Shown in pieces: positions 24,956-34,798 of a DNA stretch of 64,000 bases. The notes under the pieces were generated by a model. That model was not told where the DNA came from. It searched no databases and worked only from the letters and a program-made list of their open reading frames with translations. The position numbers and the translations under genes are program-made. This DNA comes from CAG-791 sp000431495. Its GTDB lineage: Bacteria > Bacillota > Clostridia > Lachnospirales > Lachnospiraceae. Position 1 is the stretch's first letter. The number at the start of each line of letters is the position of its first letter. The DNA lies in the NCBI GenBank assembly GCA_052117605.1, contig JBQKIT010000008.1, one strand, 5' to 3'.

Positions 24956-25094
24956 ACCATCCTCCATAAAGTGAGATAAATGTGTTAAAACATGATAGAT
25001 TTATTATAGTGCTTGTTCATCCATTCGTCATCACAAATAAATGCTTCGTTTTGATCATTTTTTGCGTTCTCTGGAACAAGGAGGAAAATCAGAT

Positions 25095-26183
25095 ATGCTG
25101 CAGAAAGATCGTCTGTATCGGATACAGGAGAAAATGAAACAGACTGCCATGCCTCAGATGCTTGTCACGGATCCCATGGCCATTTACTGGCTGTGCGGAA
25201 AGCTGTTTGCTCCGGGGGAGCGTTTCCTCGGACTTCTCCTTCAGACAAGGGAGGAATCTCCCGCCGTTCTCATCGTCAACGAGCTGTTCCGTTTTGATGA
25301 GGAGCTCGGCATCCCGATGGTCTGGTATTCCGATACCGATGATGTCACTGCCGTGTTAAAGCCGCTTCTTCATCCGGAAGAGAAGCTCGGTGTGGATCAG
25401 ACCATGGCAGCGAAATTTCTGATCGGTCTCATGGAGGGAAATGCCGCAGCCGGATACGTCAATGGTTCCTTCACCATCGACGAAACGCGCGCCGTCAAGG
25501 ACGCTGCCGAGCAGGAAAAGCTTCGCAGGGCGTCCCTTGTCAATGATGCGGCCATGGAGAAGTTCAAGGGTCTCATCCACGCCGGCGTCACGGAGCTTGA
25601 AATCGCGGATCAGATGCTCGGCATCTACAAATCACTGGGTGCCTCCGCCCATTCCTTCGATCCGATTGTCGCCTTCGGTGATCATGCCGCAGATCCTCAC
25701 CACATGCCGGATCACACGGTGCTTAAGGAGGGAGATACGGTTCTGTTCGATGTCGGCTGCATCGTCGACGATTATTGCTCCGATATGACAAGAACCTTTT
25801 ATTACCGGAAGACACCGGACGAGGAAACCAGAACCATTTACAATCTGGTCCGGAAAGCCAACGAAGCTGCCGAGGAGATGCTCCGCCCCGGCATTGAGAT
25901 TGCTTCGGTAGACCGCTGTGCCCGCGACATCATCACGGAGGGCGGATACGGCCCGTATTTTACCCACAGACTCGGACATTTTATCGGACTGCAGGACCAC
26001 GAGGCCGGTGATGTCTCTCTCTCCAATCACAGTCCGGAGCAGCCCGGCATTGTACACTCCATTGAACCGGGAATCTACAAGCCCGGGACTGCCGGCGTCC
26101 GGATTGAGGATCTGGTTCTCATCACACCGGACGGGCACGAGGTGCTGAATCACTATCCGCATGATCTGATTGTCATCGAATAA
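25095..26183 (+). CDS. Xaa-Pro aminopeptidase-like M24 metallopeptidase
   Basis: Removes N-terminal residues before proline (family role). Start MLQKDRLYRIQEKMK was chosen for AAGGAGG about ten bases upstream. The 362 residues contain an N-terminal creatinase-like domain (to about 130) and a pita-bread catalytic domain with metal ligands in FDVGCIVDDYCSDMTRTF (two Asp), RLGHFIGLQDHEAG (His), SIEPGIY (Glu) and GVRIEDLVLIT (Glu). No signal peptide, so cytosolic. Single-gene unit, divergent from the isomerase-family gene and ended by a strong terminator. Confidence 0.93.
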   Translation: MLQKDRLYRIQEKMKQTAMPQMLVTDPMAIYWLCGKLFAPGERFLGLLLQTREESPAVLIVNELFRFDEELGIPMVWYSDTDDVTAVLKPLLHPEEKLGVDQTMAAKFLIGLMEGNAAAGYVNGSFTIDETRAVKDAAEQEKLRRASLVNDAAMEKFKGLIHAGVTELEIADQMLGIYKSLGASAHSFDPIVAFGDHAADPHHMPDHTVLKEGDTVLFDVGCIVDDYCSDMTRTFYYRKTPDEETRTIYNLVRKANEAAEEMLRPGIEIASVDRCARDIITEGGYGPYFTHRLGHFIGLQDHEAGDVSLSNHSPEQPGIVHSIEPGIYKPGTAGVRIEDLVLITPDGHEVLNHYPHDLIVIE

Positions 26184-26208
26184 GGTCAGAAAGTCCGGAA
26201 CACGCAAC

Positions 26209-26248
26209 AGGCCCGGCCTCACAAAAGCAAGTGAGGCCGGGCCTTTTC
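26209..26248. terminator. Strong terminator between converging genes
   Basis: Fourteen-base stem AGGCCCGGCCTCAC with its complement, eight-base loop, then TTTT on the plus strand. It also faces the end of the minus-strand ABC exporter. Confidence 0.9.
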
Positions 26249-26251
26249 CTG

Positions 26252-28030
26252 TCAGATCGCCTTCCCAAGGAACTGGCTCTGATAAAGGTCGTAGTAGAAG
26301 CCTTTTTCCTTCATCAGGCAGTCATGTGTTCCCTGCTCGATGATTCGTCCTTCCTTCATCACAAGGATGCAGTCGGCGTGGCGAATCGTGGACAGGCGGT
26401 GCGCCACAATGAAGCTTGTTTTCCCTTCCATCATCTTGTTGAAGGCATCCTGAATCTTCAGCTCGGTTCTTGTATCAATCGAGGACGTTGCTTCATCCAG
26501 AATCAGCATGGACGGTCTGCTCATCATGACACGCGCAATGCACAGAAGCTGCCTCTGTCCCTGTGAGAAGTCCTCGCCGTTCTCGGAAACCACCGTGTCG
26601 TATCCCTTCGGGAGCCTGCGAATAAAGGAATCGATGTGGCAGGTTTTTGCAATCCGGATCATTTCTTCCTCTGTGATATCCGGATTTCCCATCGTGATAT
26701 TCTCCCGGATGGTCCCGGATTTCAGCCAGGTCTCCTGAAGAACCATGCCGTAGCCGCTTCTCAGGGAATGACGCGTAATTTCACGGACATCCGTCCCATC
26801 CACAAGGATTGCCCCGCCCTTCACATCGTAAAACCGCATCAGCAGATTGATCAGTGTCGTCTTGCCGCAGCCGGTCGGTCCGACGATCGCAATTTTCTGT
26901 CCCGGCTTTACCTGAAGATTGAAGTCACGGATAAGCTCCTGTCCTTCTGTATACGAGAAGTCGACCTTCTGCAGTTCAACTCTTCCGTCAAAATGCTCCG
27001 GTGCCTTTGCCTGCTCGGAATCCGGCACCTGGGGCTCCTCCTCAATCAGATCCAGAACTCTTCCCGCACACGCAATTGCATTCTGCAGCTCTGTGACAAC
27101 GCCCGAAATCTCATTGAACGGCTTTGCGTACTGGCTCGCATAGGACAGGAAGGCCGTCAGTTGTCCGACGGTGAGGTGTCCTGTGATGGCAGCAAGAGCG
27201 CCCGTCACGCCGACCACCGCATACACCAGGCTGTTGACAAAGCGTGTCGCAGGGTTCGTGATGGAGGAGAAGAAGATTGCCCGGAGGGAGGTCTCCTTCA
27301 GCTCCTCATTGATTCCATCAAACTCACGAACCACCTCTTTTCTCCGGTTAAAGGCCTTGACAACCTTCTGTCCCTCAACCATCTCATTGATCAGGCCGGT
27401 CTGCTTTCCCCGGATCTCCGCCTGTTTGCGGAACATGGTATAGGTATGTGTCGAAATATATCCGGCCACCAGGAAGGAAAGCGGCGTCAGGGCAACCACT
27501 GCAATGGTAATTCCGATGTTGATGGACAGCATGAAGCAGAGCGTGCCCAGAATGGTAATCACTCCCGTGAACAGCTGTGTAAAGCCCATCAGAAGACCGT
27601 CTGCAAACTGATCGGCATCCGCGATCACGCGGCTCTCGATTTCTCCGTAGGGATGCAAATCAATATAGGAGAGCGGAAGCTGCTCGATCTTGTGAAAGGC
27701 ATCGTTCCGGATGTCCCGCACAACGTCATAGGTCATCTTGTTGTTGCACAGGTTCATCAGCCACTGACCAAGGCCGGCCAGCATGGCGCTGACCGCTATT
27801 TTGATGATGATACCGATGACTCCCGCAAACTGCACGCTTCCCGCACCGATCATAAAGTCCACAACTTCACCGGTCAGCTTCGGAATATACAGCTGCAGTG
27901 CCACGGTCATAAAGGCAAGCGCAAGCGAAAGCCAGAGGAAAATACGATAGCGTCCGAGATAACGCAGAACCTTTTTGATGATCACACGCTGCGCAGCATG
28001 ATCCACTTTCTTTTTCTGTTTCTGTGCCAT
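26252..28030 (-). CDS. ABC exporter half-transporter (subunit 2 of heterodimer)
   Basis: 592 residues; start MAQKQKKK chosen because GAGGAGG lies seven bases upstream, whereas the Met two codons earlier is too close to it. Six-helix type I exporter membrane domain (about 30-320) followed by the ATPase: Walker A VGPTGCGKTTLI, signature FSQGQRQLLCIARVMM, Walker B MLILDEATSSID and H-loop IVAHRLSTIRHAD. Two bases after the stop of the partner gene. Drug or lipid export is the usual role of such LmrCD/BmrCD-like pairs. Confidence 0.93.
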   Translation of the reverse strand: MAQKQKKKVDHAAQRVIIKKVLRYLGRYRIFLWLSLALAFMTVALQLYIPKLTGEVVDFMIGAGSVQFAGVIGIIIKIAVSAMLAGLGQWLMNLCNNKMTYDVVRDIRNDAFHKIEQLPLSYIDLHPYGEIESRVIADADQFADGLLMGFTQLFTGVITILGTLCFMLSINIGITIAVVALTPLSFLVAGYISTHTYTMFRKQAEIRGKQTGLINEMVEGQKVVKAFNRRKEVVREFDGINEELKETSLRAIFFSSITNPATRFVNSLVYAVVGVTGALAAITGHLTVGQLTAFLSYASQYAKPFNEISGVVTELQNAIACAGRVLDLIEEEPQVPDSEQAKAPEHFDGRVELQKVDFSYTEGQELIRDFNLQVKPGQKIAIVGPTGCGKTTLINLLMRFYDVKGGAILVDGTDVREITRHSLRSGYGMVLQETWLKSGTIRENITMGNPDITEEEMIRIAKTCHIDSFIRRLPKGYDTVVSENGEDFSQGQRQLLCIARVMMSRPSMLILDEATSSIDTRTELKIQDAFNKMMEGKTSFIVAHRLSTIRHADCILVMKEGRIIEQGTHDCLMKEKGFYYDLYQSQFLGKAI

Positions 28031-28032
28031 TC

Positions 28033-29763
28033 TCATGCCTCCTCTTCCTTCGGGAACTGGGAATAATAGATTTCCTGATAGACCGGATTCCCGGCAAGAA
28101 GCTCCGCGTGGGTTCCGATGCCGGCAAGCCTCCCGTCGTCCATCACCAGAATCTGATCCGCGTACTGCACCGAGGCCGCCCTCTGTGAAACGATGAAGGT
28201 TGTCAGGGTTCTCGACATTCCGCGGATTGCCATCCGAAGCTTCGCATCCGTTGCAAAATCAAGGGCGGATGCGGAATCATCCAGAATCAGAATGTCCGGC
28301 TTGCGGATCAGTGCGCGTGCAATGGTCATGCGCTGCTTCTGGCCTCCTGAAAGATTGCGTCCGTTCTGCTCCAGTTCGAACTCCGTCCTTCCGGGCTTTA
28401 AGTCCACATATTCCTTTGCCTGTGACACAGCCAGCGCCTCGTCCATTTCCTCCGCAGAGGCATTGCTCTTGCCAAAGGAGAGATTCCTTGCAATCGTCCC
28501 CTTGAACAGAACTGCTTTCTGCAGCACCACGCCAATCCTGCTGCGAAGTTCCTCCTGCCGGTATTCCTTCACATTGTGTCCTCCCACAAGAACTTCTCCC
28601 TGCGACGCGTCATAGAACCTGGGAATCAGATTCACCAGTGAGGATTTTCCGCTTCCGGTTCCGCCGATGATACCGATGGTCTCACCTCTTCTGACCTTAA
28701 AGGAAATGTTCTGCAGAGCTTCTCCTGCACCCTCCTCATAGGTCAGCGACACATTCCGGAATTCCACCGCCGTTTCACTGTCTCTGACCGCATCCGCCGG
28801 CAGCAGGCCGTCCTTCATATCCGGCTCCACCTTCAGGATATCGGCAATCCGGTCTCCGCAGGCCCAGGCCTTCGTCACCTGTATGATCAGATTGGCAAGC
28901 TTGATCAGCTCCACAAGAATCTGAGACATATAGTTCAGAAGTGCAACCACCTGCCCCTGTGTCAGAATCCCGCAGTCCACACGAACTGCTCCGGTATAAA
29001 TCAGATACACCGTTGCCAGGTTGATGAGAATGTATGTGACCGGGTTCATCAGACCGGAAATTTTGCCCACAAACTGCTGCATCCGGGAAAGCGCCGCATT
29101 CTCCGTACGGAAGCTCTCCTCTTCACTTTCTTCTCTTCCAAACGCACGGATCACGCGGACACCGGTCAGATTCTCACGGGTTCCGGTCATAATCCGGTCC
29201 AGCTTCCCCTGCACCTTCCGATACAGCGGCATCGTCCACAGCATGATCCCGAAAACCACCACAGAAAGAACCGGAATTGTGACCACGAAGATCAGCGCCG
29301 CCTTCACGTCAACCGTAAAGGCCATCACCATTGCACCGAAGACGATAAACGGAGACCGCATGAACAGACGGAGCACCAGGTTGACGCCGTTCTGCACCTG
29401 ATTCACGTCACTCGTCATCCGGGTAATTAAGGTGTCGGTTCCGAACAAATCCATCTGGGAAAAGGACAGCTCCTGAATATGCTCAAACAGAAGATGACGG
29501 AGCTTTGCCGAGAAGCCGGTCGCAGCCTTTGCAGCAAACCACTGCGCCGTGATGGCAGATACCAGTCCGACAGCCGCCAGCAAAACCAGAACCCCGCACA
29601 TTTTCAGAATATAGGGCCGGTTCTGTGTTCCGATTCCCGTGTCAATGATTGCCGCCATGACAAGCGGAACAATCAGCTCAAAGGTGGCTTCCAGCAGCTT
29701 GAACAGCGGTGCCAGAACCGCCTCCTTCCGATACTCCTTCAGATATTTCAGAAGTGATTTCAT
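28033..29763 (-). CDS. ABC exporter half-transporter (subunit 1 of heterodimer)
   Basis: 576 residues. Six-helix exporter domain (MKSLLKYLKEYRKEAVLAPL to about 310) and ATPase domain with Walker A IIGGTGSGKSSLVN, signature LSGGQKQRMTIARAL and Walker B DILILDDSASALD. The residue after the Walker B Asp is Asp (LDDS) where Glu is normal, and the H-loop is SQRAASVQYAD with Gln in place of the usual His. So this subunit holds the degenerate, non-catalytic site typical of heterodimeric exporters, and the partner holds the consensus one. AGGAG precedes the ATG. Divergent from a LysR gene. Confidence 0.93.
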   Translation of the reverse strand: MKSLLKYLKEYRKEAVLAPLFKLLEATFELIVPLVMAAIIDTGIGTQNRPYILKMCGVLVLLAAVGLVSAITAQWFAAKAATGFSAKLRHLLFEHIQELSFSQMDLFGTDTLITRMTSDVNQVQNGVNLVLRLFMRSPFIVFGAMVMAFTVDVKAALIFVVTIPVLSVVVFGIMLWTMPLYRKVQGKLDRIMTGTRENLTGVRVIRAFGREESEEESFRTENAALSRMQQFVGKISGLMNPVTYILINLATVYLIYTGAVRVDCGILTQGQVVALLNYMSQILVELIKLANLIIQVTKAWACGDRIADILKVEPDMKDGLLPADAVRDSETAVEFRNVSLTYEEGAGEALQNISFKVRRGETIGIIGGTGSGKSSLVNLIPRFYDASQGEVLVGGHNVKEYRQEELRSRIGVVLQKAVLFKGTIARNLSFGKSNASAEEMDEALAVSQAKEYVDLKPGRTEFELEQNGRNLSGGQKQRMTIARALIRKPDILILDDSASALDFATDAKLRMAIRGMSRTLTTFIVSQRAASVQYADQILVMDDGRLAGIGTHAELLAGNPVYQEIYYSQFPKEEEA

Positions 29764-29942
29764 TGCAGTTTTTCTCCTGTTTTATGTGTTTCCGTTACAT
29801 TTCCAGGCGAATTCTCGCCATTGCAAATCATCCTAGCACAGCTCTTCGTATACGAAAATTATAAATAAAATATCTTTCCCATTCGATTCCGATATATACT
29901 AGCTGTAATATCGCAGGCGGTCGTTTCGGAAGGGACACAGAC

Positions 29943-30872
29943 ATGGATCTCAGACAGCTGGAATATTTTATCGCCATCGCAGATGCCGGCACGTTTCAGG
30001 CCGCAGCCCACAGGCTTCACATGACGCAGCCGCCGCTTTCCACGCAGATTCGTCTTCTGGAGGAGGTCGGAACTCCTCTGTTCCTGCGCGGCCCGCGCCA
30101 GGTGACGCTCACGGGCGCGGGAAAGCTTCTGTACAGCCGCGCTTCCACGCTTCTGGAGCTGCAGAAAAACACCGTGCAGGAGCTTCTGGATTATACGAAA
30201 GGGAATAAGGGCGTGCTGCGCTTCGGGATTGCTTCTTCTGCAAACGGGGAGCTTCTGACCAGAATGATTCTGCCCTTTTCCAAAAAATATCCCGGCATCC
30301 GTTTTGAACTCACAGAATCCAATACCTACCGCCTGCTGGAGCTTCTGGAAGCCAATCTGCTGGATGTCGCACTCACAAGGACCCCCTTCCAGGCCCAGAA
30401 CAGCTTCGACGTGCGGGAGCTTTTTGAGGACTGCATTGTCGCCGTCGGAGGCTCCCGTTTTTTCCCGGACAGAGATAGCAAAAAGAGCACCGGCATTTCA
30501 CTGTCGATGCTCTCCTCGTATCCATTAATCATTTACCGCCGCTGGAAAAGCGTGTTGGATCACGCCTTCTCCGAGCTTGGCCTTTCACCGGATTATTTCT
30601 GCATTGCCGATGACGCAAGAACCTGCCTTTCCTGGGCAGATGCAGATCTTGGGATTGCCATTGTCCCTCAATCCGCAGCCTCCTTCTCCGGAATGGAGCT
30701 GCAGGAGATTCCTGTCACGCAGCCGTCCATCACATCAAGCTTGTGTCTGGTGACAAGAAAGGGAACCTACATTCCCGCTGCCCTGCAGCTTTTTCTCCAT
30801 GAAATTCAGGCGATTTATCCGGCCGTTCAGGACTCGGAATCCTCTTCGTCCAGCCAGTCATCGTCCTCATAG
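29943..30872 (+). CDS. LysR-family transcriptional regulator
   Basis: 309 residues: winged helix-turn-helix at the N-terminus (MDLRQLEYFIAIADAGTFQA, then QPPLSTQIRLLEE) and a LysR substrate-binding domain from about residue 90 (VLRFGIASSANGELLTRMIL). Divergent from the ABC exporter, which it may control. The last 12 residues are almost all Ser (SSSSSQSSSS), and this segment overlaps by 46 bp the 3' end of the converging GLUG gene, whose tail is Asp/Glu/Ser. The regulator proper ends near residue 295. Confidence 0.93.
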   Translation: MDLRQLEYFIAIADAGTFQAAAHRLHMTQPPLSTQIRLLEEVGTPLFLRGPRQVTLTGAGKLLYSRASTLLELQKNTVQELLDYTKGNKGVLRFGIASSANGELLTRMILPFSKKYPGIRFELTESNTYRLLELLEANLLDVALTRTPFQAQNSFDVRELFEDCIVAVGGSRFFPDRDSKKSTGISLSMLSSYPLIIYRRWKSVLDHAFSELGLSPDYFCIADDARTCLSWADADLGIAIVPQSAASFSGMELQEIPVTQPSITSSLCLVTRKGTYIPAALQLFLHEIQAIYPAVQDSESSSSSQSSSS

Positions 30873-33800
30873 GAATCTCCGGAGCCGCCGTTTCCACGGT
30901 TTCTGCTGTGAAGCTTCTCTTTTTTGCGGTTTCTCTTTTTCTTCATAATTCCGTGAAGCAGGACCGCAAGGGCACCTGCTGCCGCAAGAAGGATTCCGAT
31001 CTTCCCGGCAATTCCTCCGGGGATTCCCTCCTTTTCCACGCAGAAGGCCACGTCGCTTCCTTCGGCATCGAAGGTCATGTACTTACCGAAGGGGGCCGTT
31101 TCCGCTTTGGTCTTTTTTCCGTCGCGGATCAGATAGATTTCAACATCTCCGGCATCCTCCGGTGCCAGATAGCGGATCTGGTGCTTCTCCTGTCCGTCAT
31201 CCGGAACAGAGACCATCCACCTCTCCAGCTCGCCATTCTCCGGAGACATTTCCGTCAGAAGCAGGGAATCCTCACTGCGGAAATTCCCGTAGACCTCTAT
31301 CACAGGCTGTCCGCTGCTCCTCGTCTGCTGTGACACAAGAAGCGTGTTGACGCGGGAATAGTCCGCCTTAACCACTTCGTCTTCCGTAATTTCACTGAAA
31401 TCCGTCCGGCTCCACTCCGCGTGGAAGCCTTCCTTCGGAGGGACCTGCGGAATCTGATCCCCCGAAATTCCTGCTCCGTAATTGCATGCAACCTTGCGCA
31501 CGATCGTATCGTCAGCAACAAAGGTGAGAACCAGCTGATGGAAGCTTGCGGGAATGCCATCCTTCTTCAGAAGCTCCTTATAGGCAACGCCTTCCGCAAT
31601 TCCTTCATAGCTGACCCCGTCAATTCCGTAAAGGGAAGTGGAGTAATAGTAATTGCCGGACACCTCATCCGGGTCCACATTTTTCACACGCCCTGCTACT
31701 GCTCCAACGTACTGCTTGCTGTCCGAGCAGCTCACCATGGCGAGATTGTTCCGAAGCGTAACGCCATACCCGGCGATGCCGCCCACATATTTGCCCCCGG
31801 AGATATCGCACTTGGCCGTATTGTCGCGAACCACTCCGACGGAATAACCTGTGATACCGCCTGTGTAATTCCCGCTGCAGTCCAGCGTTCCGTAATTGGC
31901 ATTCTCCGCAGCCAGTCCCATCTCCATGTGACCTGCGATTCCGCCGCTGTAATTGCTTCTGGTATGCACCGTTCCGCGGTTTGTGCAGCTGTCGACGATG
32001 CATTTTGCCCGGAAAATGTAATCCAGTGAGGAGTCTCCTGTCTGGTGAATGTCGGTTTCCGGATTCAGATCGTATTCCACGCCGACCATACCGGTAATTC
32101 CGCCGGCATTGGTATCACCCTTTACGTCGCCATAGTTCGTGCAGGCAGCCGCCCTGCCCTGATAGGTCTGGGTGACATCTTCATCGGATACATCCTGTAC
32201 CGTATCATCCGTATCCTTATTCTGCATATCATCGGCAGCATCCCGAAGAGTACGCATGATGGTATCAAACTGATCGGTAATGGCACGAAGATTGGCAATC
32301 CCCTCCTCCGATTCCTCTCCCATGGTATCGCCAAGGGACTGAATCTCTGTTGTCAGCTGGCTCATTGCTTCATACAGATTGTTGCCGTTATTGCGCATCT
32401 TATCGCTGATGCCGCTGATTTTCAGATCCATGGAGGCCAGTGCGTTCAGTGCTCCGGAAAGCTCTGAGGAAATCTCCGGCGTATTCTGAAGCGTGTCCGC
32501 TGCTTTTTTCAGGGAATCCGCAACGCCGGAGACGTTTCCTGCATTCTTCGCGTACTTTTCCGCGATTTTCAGCATTTCACTGAGAGAGCTCGTCTGATCC
32601 CCAAGACCATCCGTGATATCCCGGAGAATTCCGTCAATGTCGTATTTCTTTGCCCAGGCATCAAACGCATCAGGATCCGTCCAGATATCTGCAGCGGCCG
32701 CATCGAGCTTCGCGATGTTATCCGTTACCGTTTTATACTCATCGCGGTACTTAATGAAGTTGTCGGTATAGTCCTTCGCGTCCTCGTCGCTGTCAAACTG
32801 ATACTTATTTTTGAAATAGGTCTGCAGCTCGGCATCACTCTTGCCTTCGATTTCCGGATCGTTCAGCTCTGGATAATTCTCCAGAAGCTCCGCCTGCTGC
32901 TTTCGAAGCTTCGAGGTCAGATCCTGCAGATCGCCCGCGGTAAAATTCCCATCCGTGAAGGTTCCGATGGAGCCTCCGTCCTTCAATACACTGAGGCTAC
33001 TGTCTGCCTGATCAATTTCCTGATTCAGCTCATCCAGGGAGTCCAGTGTCCCCTTCAGGTCCTCTCTCGCCGCCTGCGCGTCCGGATTGTCCGGATATTT
33101 GGCAAGAACTCCGTCCATTCCCTGTGCCGCAGAGTACATTTCCTGATAGCCGTCCTGAATCTCGGTCAGTGCACTGGAGACATCGTTTCTCACCTTCGTC
33201 TTATCGACGGAGGTTCCCATGTCATCTACACCAGGTCCTTCCTTAACCGCATCCGAAAGCTTTTGCATGCCGTCCGCGACCTTGTCCGCGCCTTCTTCAA
33301 ACTGACTGATGTACTGGTCCATCGCCGTGCGGTCTTCCTCTGTCATCTGAATTCCATCCAGATACGAGCCGACAGAGCTTCCCAGCGAAGAAAAGGAGTC
33401 CTTCGCATCCCCAAGATATCCGCCAAGCTTCGTTGAAATGTCCGAAAAGGTACTGAGAGAGCTTTGGATGGTGTTCGTTGCCTTATTGAGCTTGGCTGCC
33501 GCCTCGTCGTATTTGTCCGAGCCCTCATCGGCGATGCCCTTTGCAGCATCCTGCGCAATCTTCGAAAGACCGTTGATATTGGTCAGATGGCTTCTCGTAT
33601 TCCCGGAATAATCTCCTGCGTTATCCAGGCCGGTATTGACAAGAGAATTCAGCTCATCCAGCTGGGAATCCAGGTCATCCAGTGTACTCTGCGCAAAGTC
33701 CACCGACAGATATGGCTGCATCTGTCCGACAATTCCGCCGACGTCCTTTCGTCCGTAAACCGCTGCCCGGTTGGTATTGCTCTGCAGAAAGCCGGAGTTG

Positions 33801-34798
33801 CGGCCGGCAATTCCGCCGACGTTATACCCCACATGCTCGTAGCCGATGTCCGCCTCGTTCGTGCAGGAGGCCACAACGCCGGAGGTAAAGCCTGCGATTC
33901 CGCCTGTATCCGAATTGATTTCCAGGTTCTCAAAGCTCGTAAGATCCCCTGTCATCAGAATCTTTTCCAACGTGCTCGAGAGCTGATCCGGAGTCATGTT
34001 GGAATCCTGATAGGTGGTATTGACATTGGTTTCATTGGTGCAGGTGAGTACCGTTCCTTCGTTGTAGCCGACAATTCCGCCGCAGGCAGAGGTTCCTGTC
34101 ACCGAGCCTGTGCTGCTGCAGCTGAGAATCGTGCCATATCTTCCGTTTCGTCCGACAATTCCGCCGACCTCACTGTCAGCCGTAATCTTGCCGTCGAAGG
34201 AGCAGTTCTGAATTTTCCCGTAATTCAGTCCGGCAATTCCACCAAGCTTCGACTGATTTCCGTTCGGTGCAATGACTCCCTGCACCTTCAGATTCGAAAC
34301 GGTACCCGTGTTCTGTATGGTTCCGAACACGCCGGTCTCCGAAACATTTCCTGCTATCGCAACACCGGTAAGCCGGTGTCCCTGTCCGTCGAAGCGTCCG
34401 CCAAAGGTCTCCAGCGGTGTGAATTCCTCATTGGCAAAATCAAGATCCGTGTTCAGGTGCACTTCCTTGTCTCTGGACCAGCTGTCATAGTGGCAGTTCT
34501 TCACCAGCTCCTGGAAATCCTTCATGGAATTGATTTCCACCTTCTGATAGACCTTTGCCTCATTTCCGGAGATGTCCGCCTTATTCGCCTGAGAATCGGA
34601 ATCCTCTTCGCTCTCATCCGGGGACTCCGAGCTCTTGGTCTCCCCCTTTGCGGATTGCACCACGCTCTGGTTTACCATGTCCTCTGCCTGCTGCTCCAGA
34701 TCCGTCACCGAGGCTGCTGCCGCGCAAAGCGGTACGGACAGGGAGGAAGCAGCAACCGTGCCCGCCATTAAAATTGCCGATATTCGGAGCTTATTCAT
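30827..34798 (-). CDS. Large membrane-anchored GLUG-repeat/coiled-coil surface protein
   Basis: 1323 residues. Signal peptide (MNKLRISAILMAGTVAASS to about 30). A beta-helical region follows, with GLUG-type repeats such as GGIAGLNYGKIQNCSF, GGIVGRNGRYGTILSC, GGIVGYNEGTVLTC and GGIAGFTSGVVASC (about 110-340). A long alpha-helical, Asp/Leu/Gln-rich coiled-coil stalk spans about 350-880, and a second GLUG block (GGITGMVGVEYD, GGIAGHMEMGLAAEN, GGITGYSVGVVRDN, about 900-1060) comes next. After a beta domain there is one transmembrane helix (GKIGILLAAAGALAVLLHGI), a basic KKKRNRKKEK stop-transfer and an acidic cytosolic tail. Its ATG overlaps the TGA of the MMPL-family gene (ATGA), so the two are translationally coupled and probably form one complex. 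Confidence 0.85.
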   Translation of the reverse strand: MNKLRISAILMAGTVAASSLSVPLCAAAASVTDLEQQAEDMVNQSVVQSAKGETKSSESPDESEEDSDSQANKADISGNEAKVYQKVEINSMKDFQELVKNCHYDSWSRDKEVHLNTDLDFANEEFTPLETFGGRFDGQGHRLTGVAIAGNVSETGVFGTIQNTGTVSNLKVQGVIAPNGNQSKLGGIAGLNYGKIQNCSFDGKITADSEVGGIVGRNGRYGTILSCSSTGSVTGTSACGGIVGYNEGTVLTCTNETNVNTTYQDSNMTPDQLSSTLEKILMTGDLTSFENLEINSDTGGIAGFTSGVVASCTNEADIGYEHVGYNVGGIAGRNSGFLQSNTNRAAVYGRKDVGGIVGQMQPYLSVDFAQSTLDDLDSQLDELNSLVNTGLDNAGDYSGNTRSHLTNINGLSKIAQDAAKGIADEGSDKYDEAAAKLNKATNTIQSSLSTFSDISTKLGGYLGDAKDSFSSLGSSVGSYLDGIQMTEEDRTAMDQYISQFEEGADKVADGMQKLSDAVKEGPGVDDMGTSVDKTKVRNDVSSALTEIQDGYQEMYSAAQGMDGVLAKYPDNPDAQAAREDLKGTLDSLDELNQEIDQADSSLSVLKDGGSIGTFTDGNFTAGDLQDLTSKLRKQQAELLENYPELNDPEIEGKSDAELQTYFKNKYQFDSDEDAKDYTDNFIKYRDEYKTVTDNIAKLDAAAADIWTDPDAFDAWAKKYDIDGILRDITDGLGDQTSSLSEMLKIAEKYAKNAGNVSGVADSLKKAADTLQNTPEISSELSGALNALASMDLKISGISDKMRNNGNNLYEAMSQLTTEIQSLGDTMGEESEEGIANLRAITDQFDTIMRTLRDAADDMQNKDTDDTVQDVSDEDVTQTYQGRAAACTNYGDVKGDTNAGGITGMVGVEYDLNPETDIHQTGDSSLDYIFRAKCIVDSCTNRGTVHTRSNYSGGIAGHMEMGLAAENANYGTLDCSGNYTGGITGYSVGVVRDNTAKCDISGGKYVGGIAGYGVTLRNNLAMVSCSDSKQYVGAVAGRVKNVDPDEVSGNYYYSTSLYGIDGVSYEGIAEGVAYKELLKKDGIPASFHQLVLTFVADDTIVRKVACNYGAGISGDQIPQVPPKEGFHAEWSRTDFSEITEDEVVKADYSRVNTLLVSQQTRSSGQPVIEVYGNFRSEDSLLLTEMSPENGELERWMVSVPDDGQEKHQIRYLAPEDAGDVEIYLIRDGKKTKAETAPFGKYMTFDAEGSDVAFCVEKEGIPGGIAGKIGILLAAAGALAVLLHGIMKKKRNRKKEKLHSRNRGNGGSGDSYEDDDWLDEEDSES

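Noticed and set aside
24955..25094. Strong promoter for the isomerase-family gene
   Set aside because: A TATAAT exists on the minus strand but no acceptable -35 box at 16-18 bp, so I did not list it as a feature.
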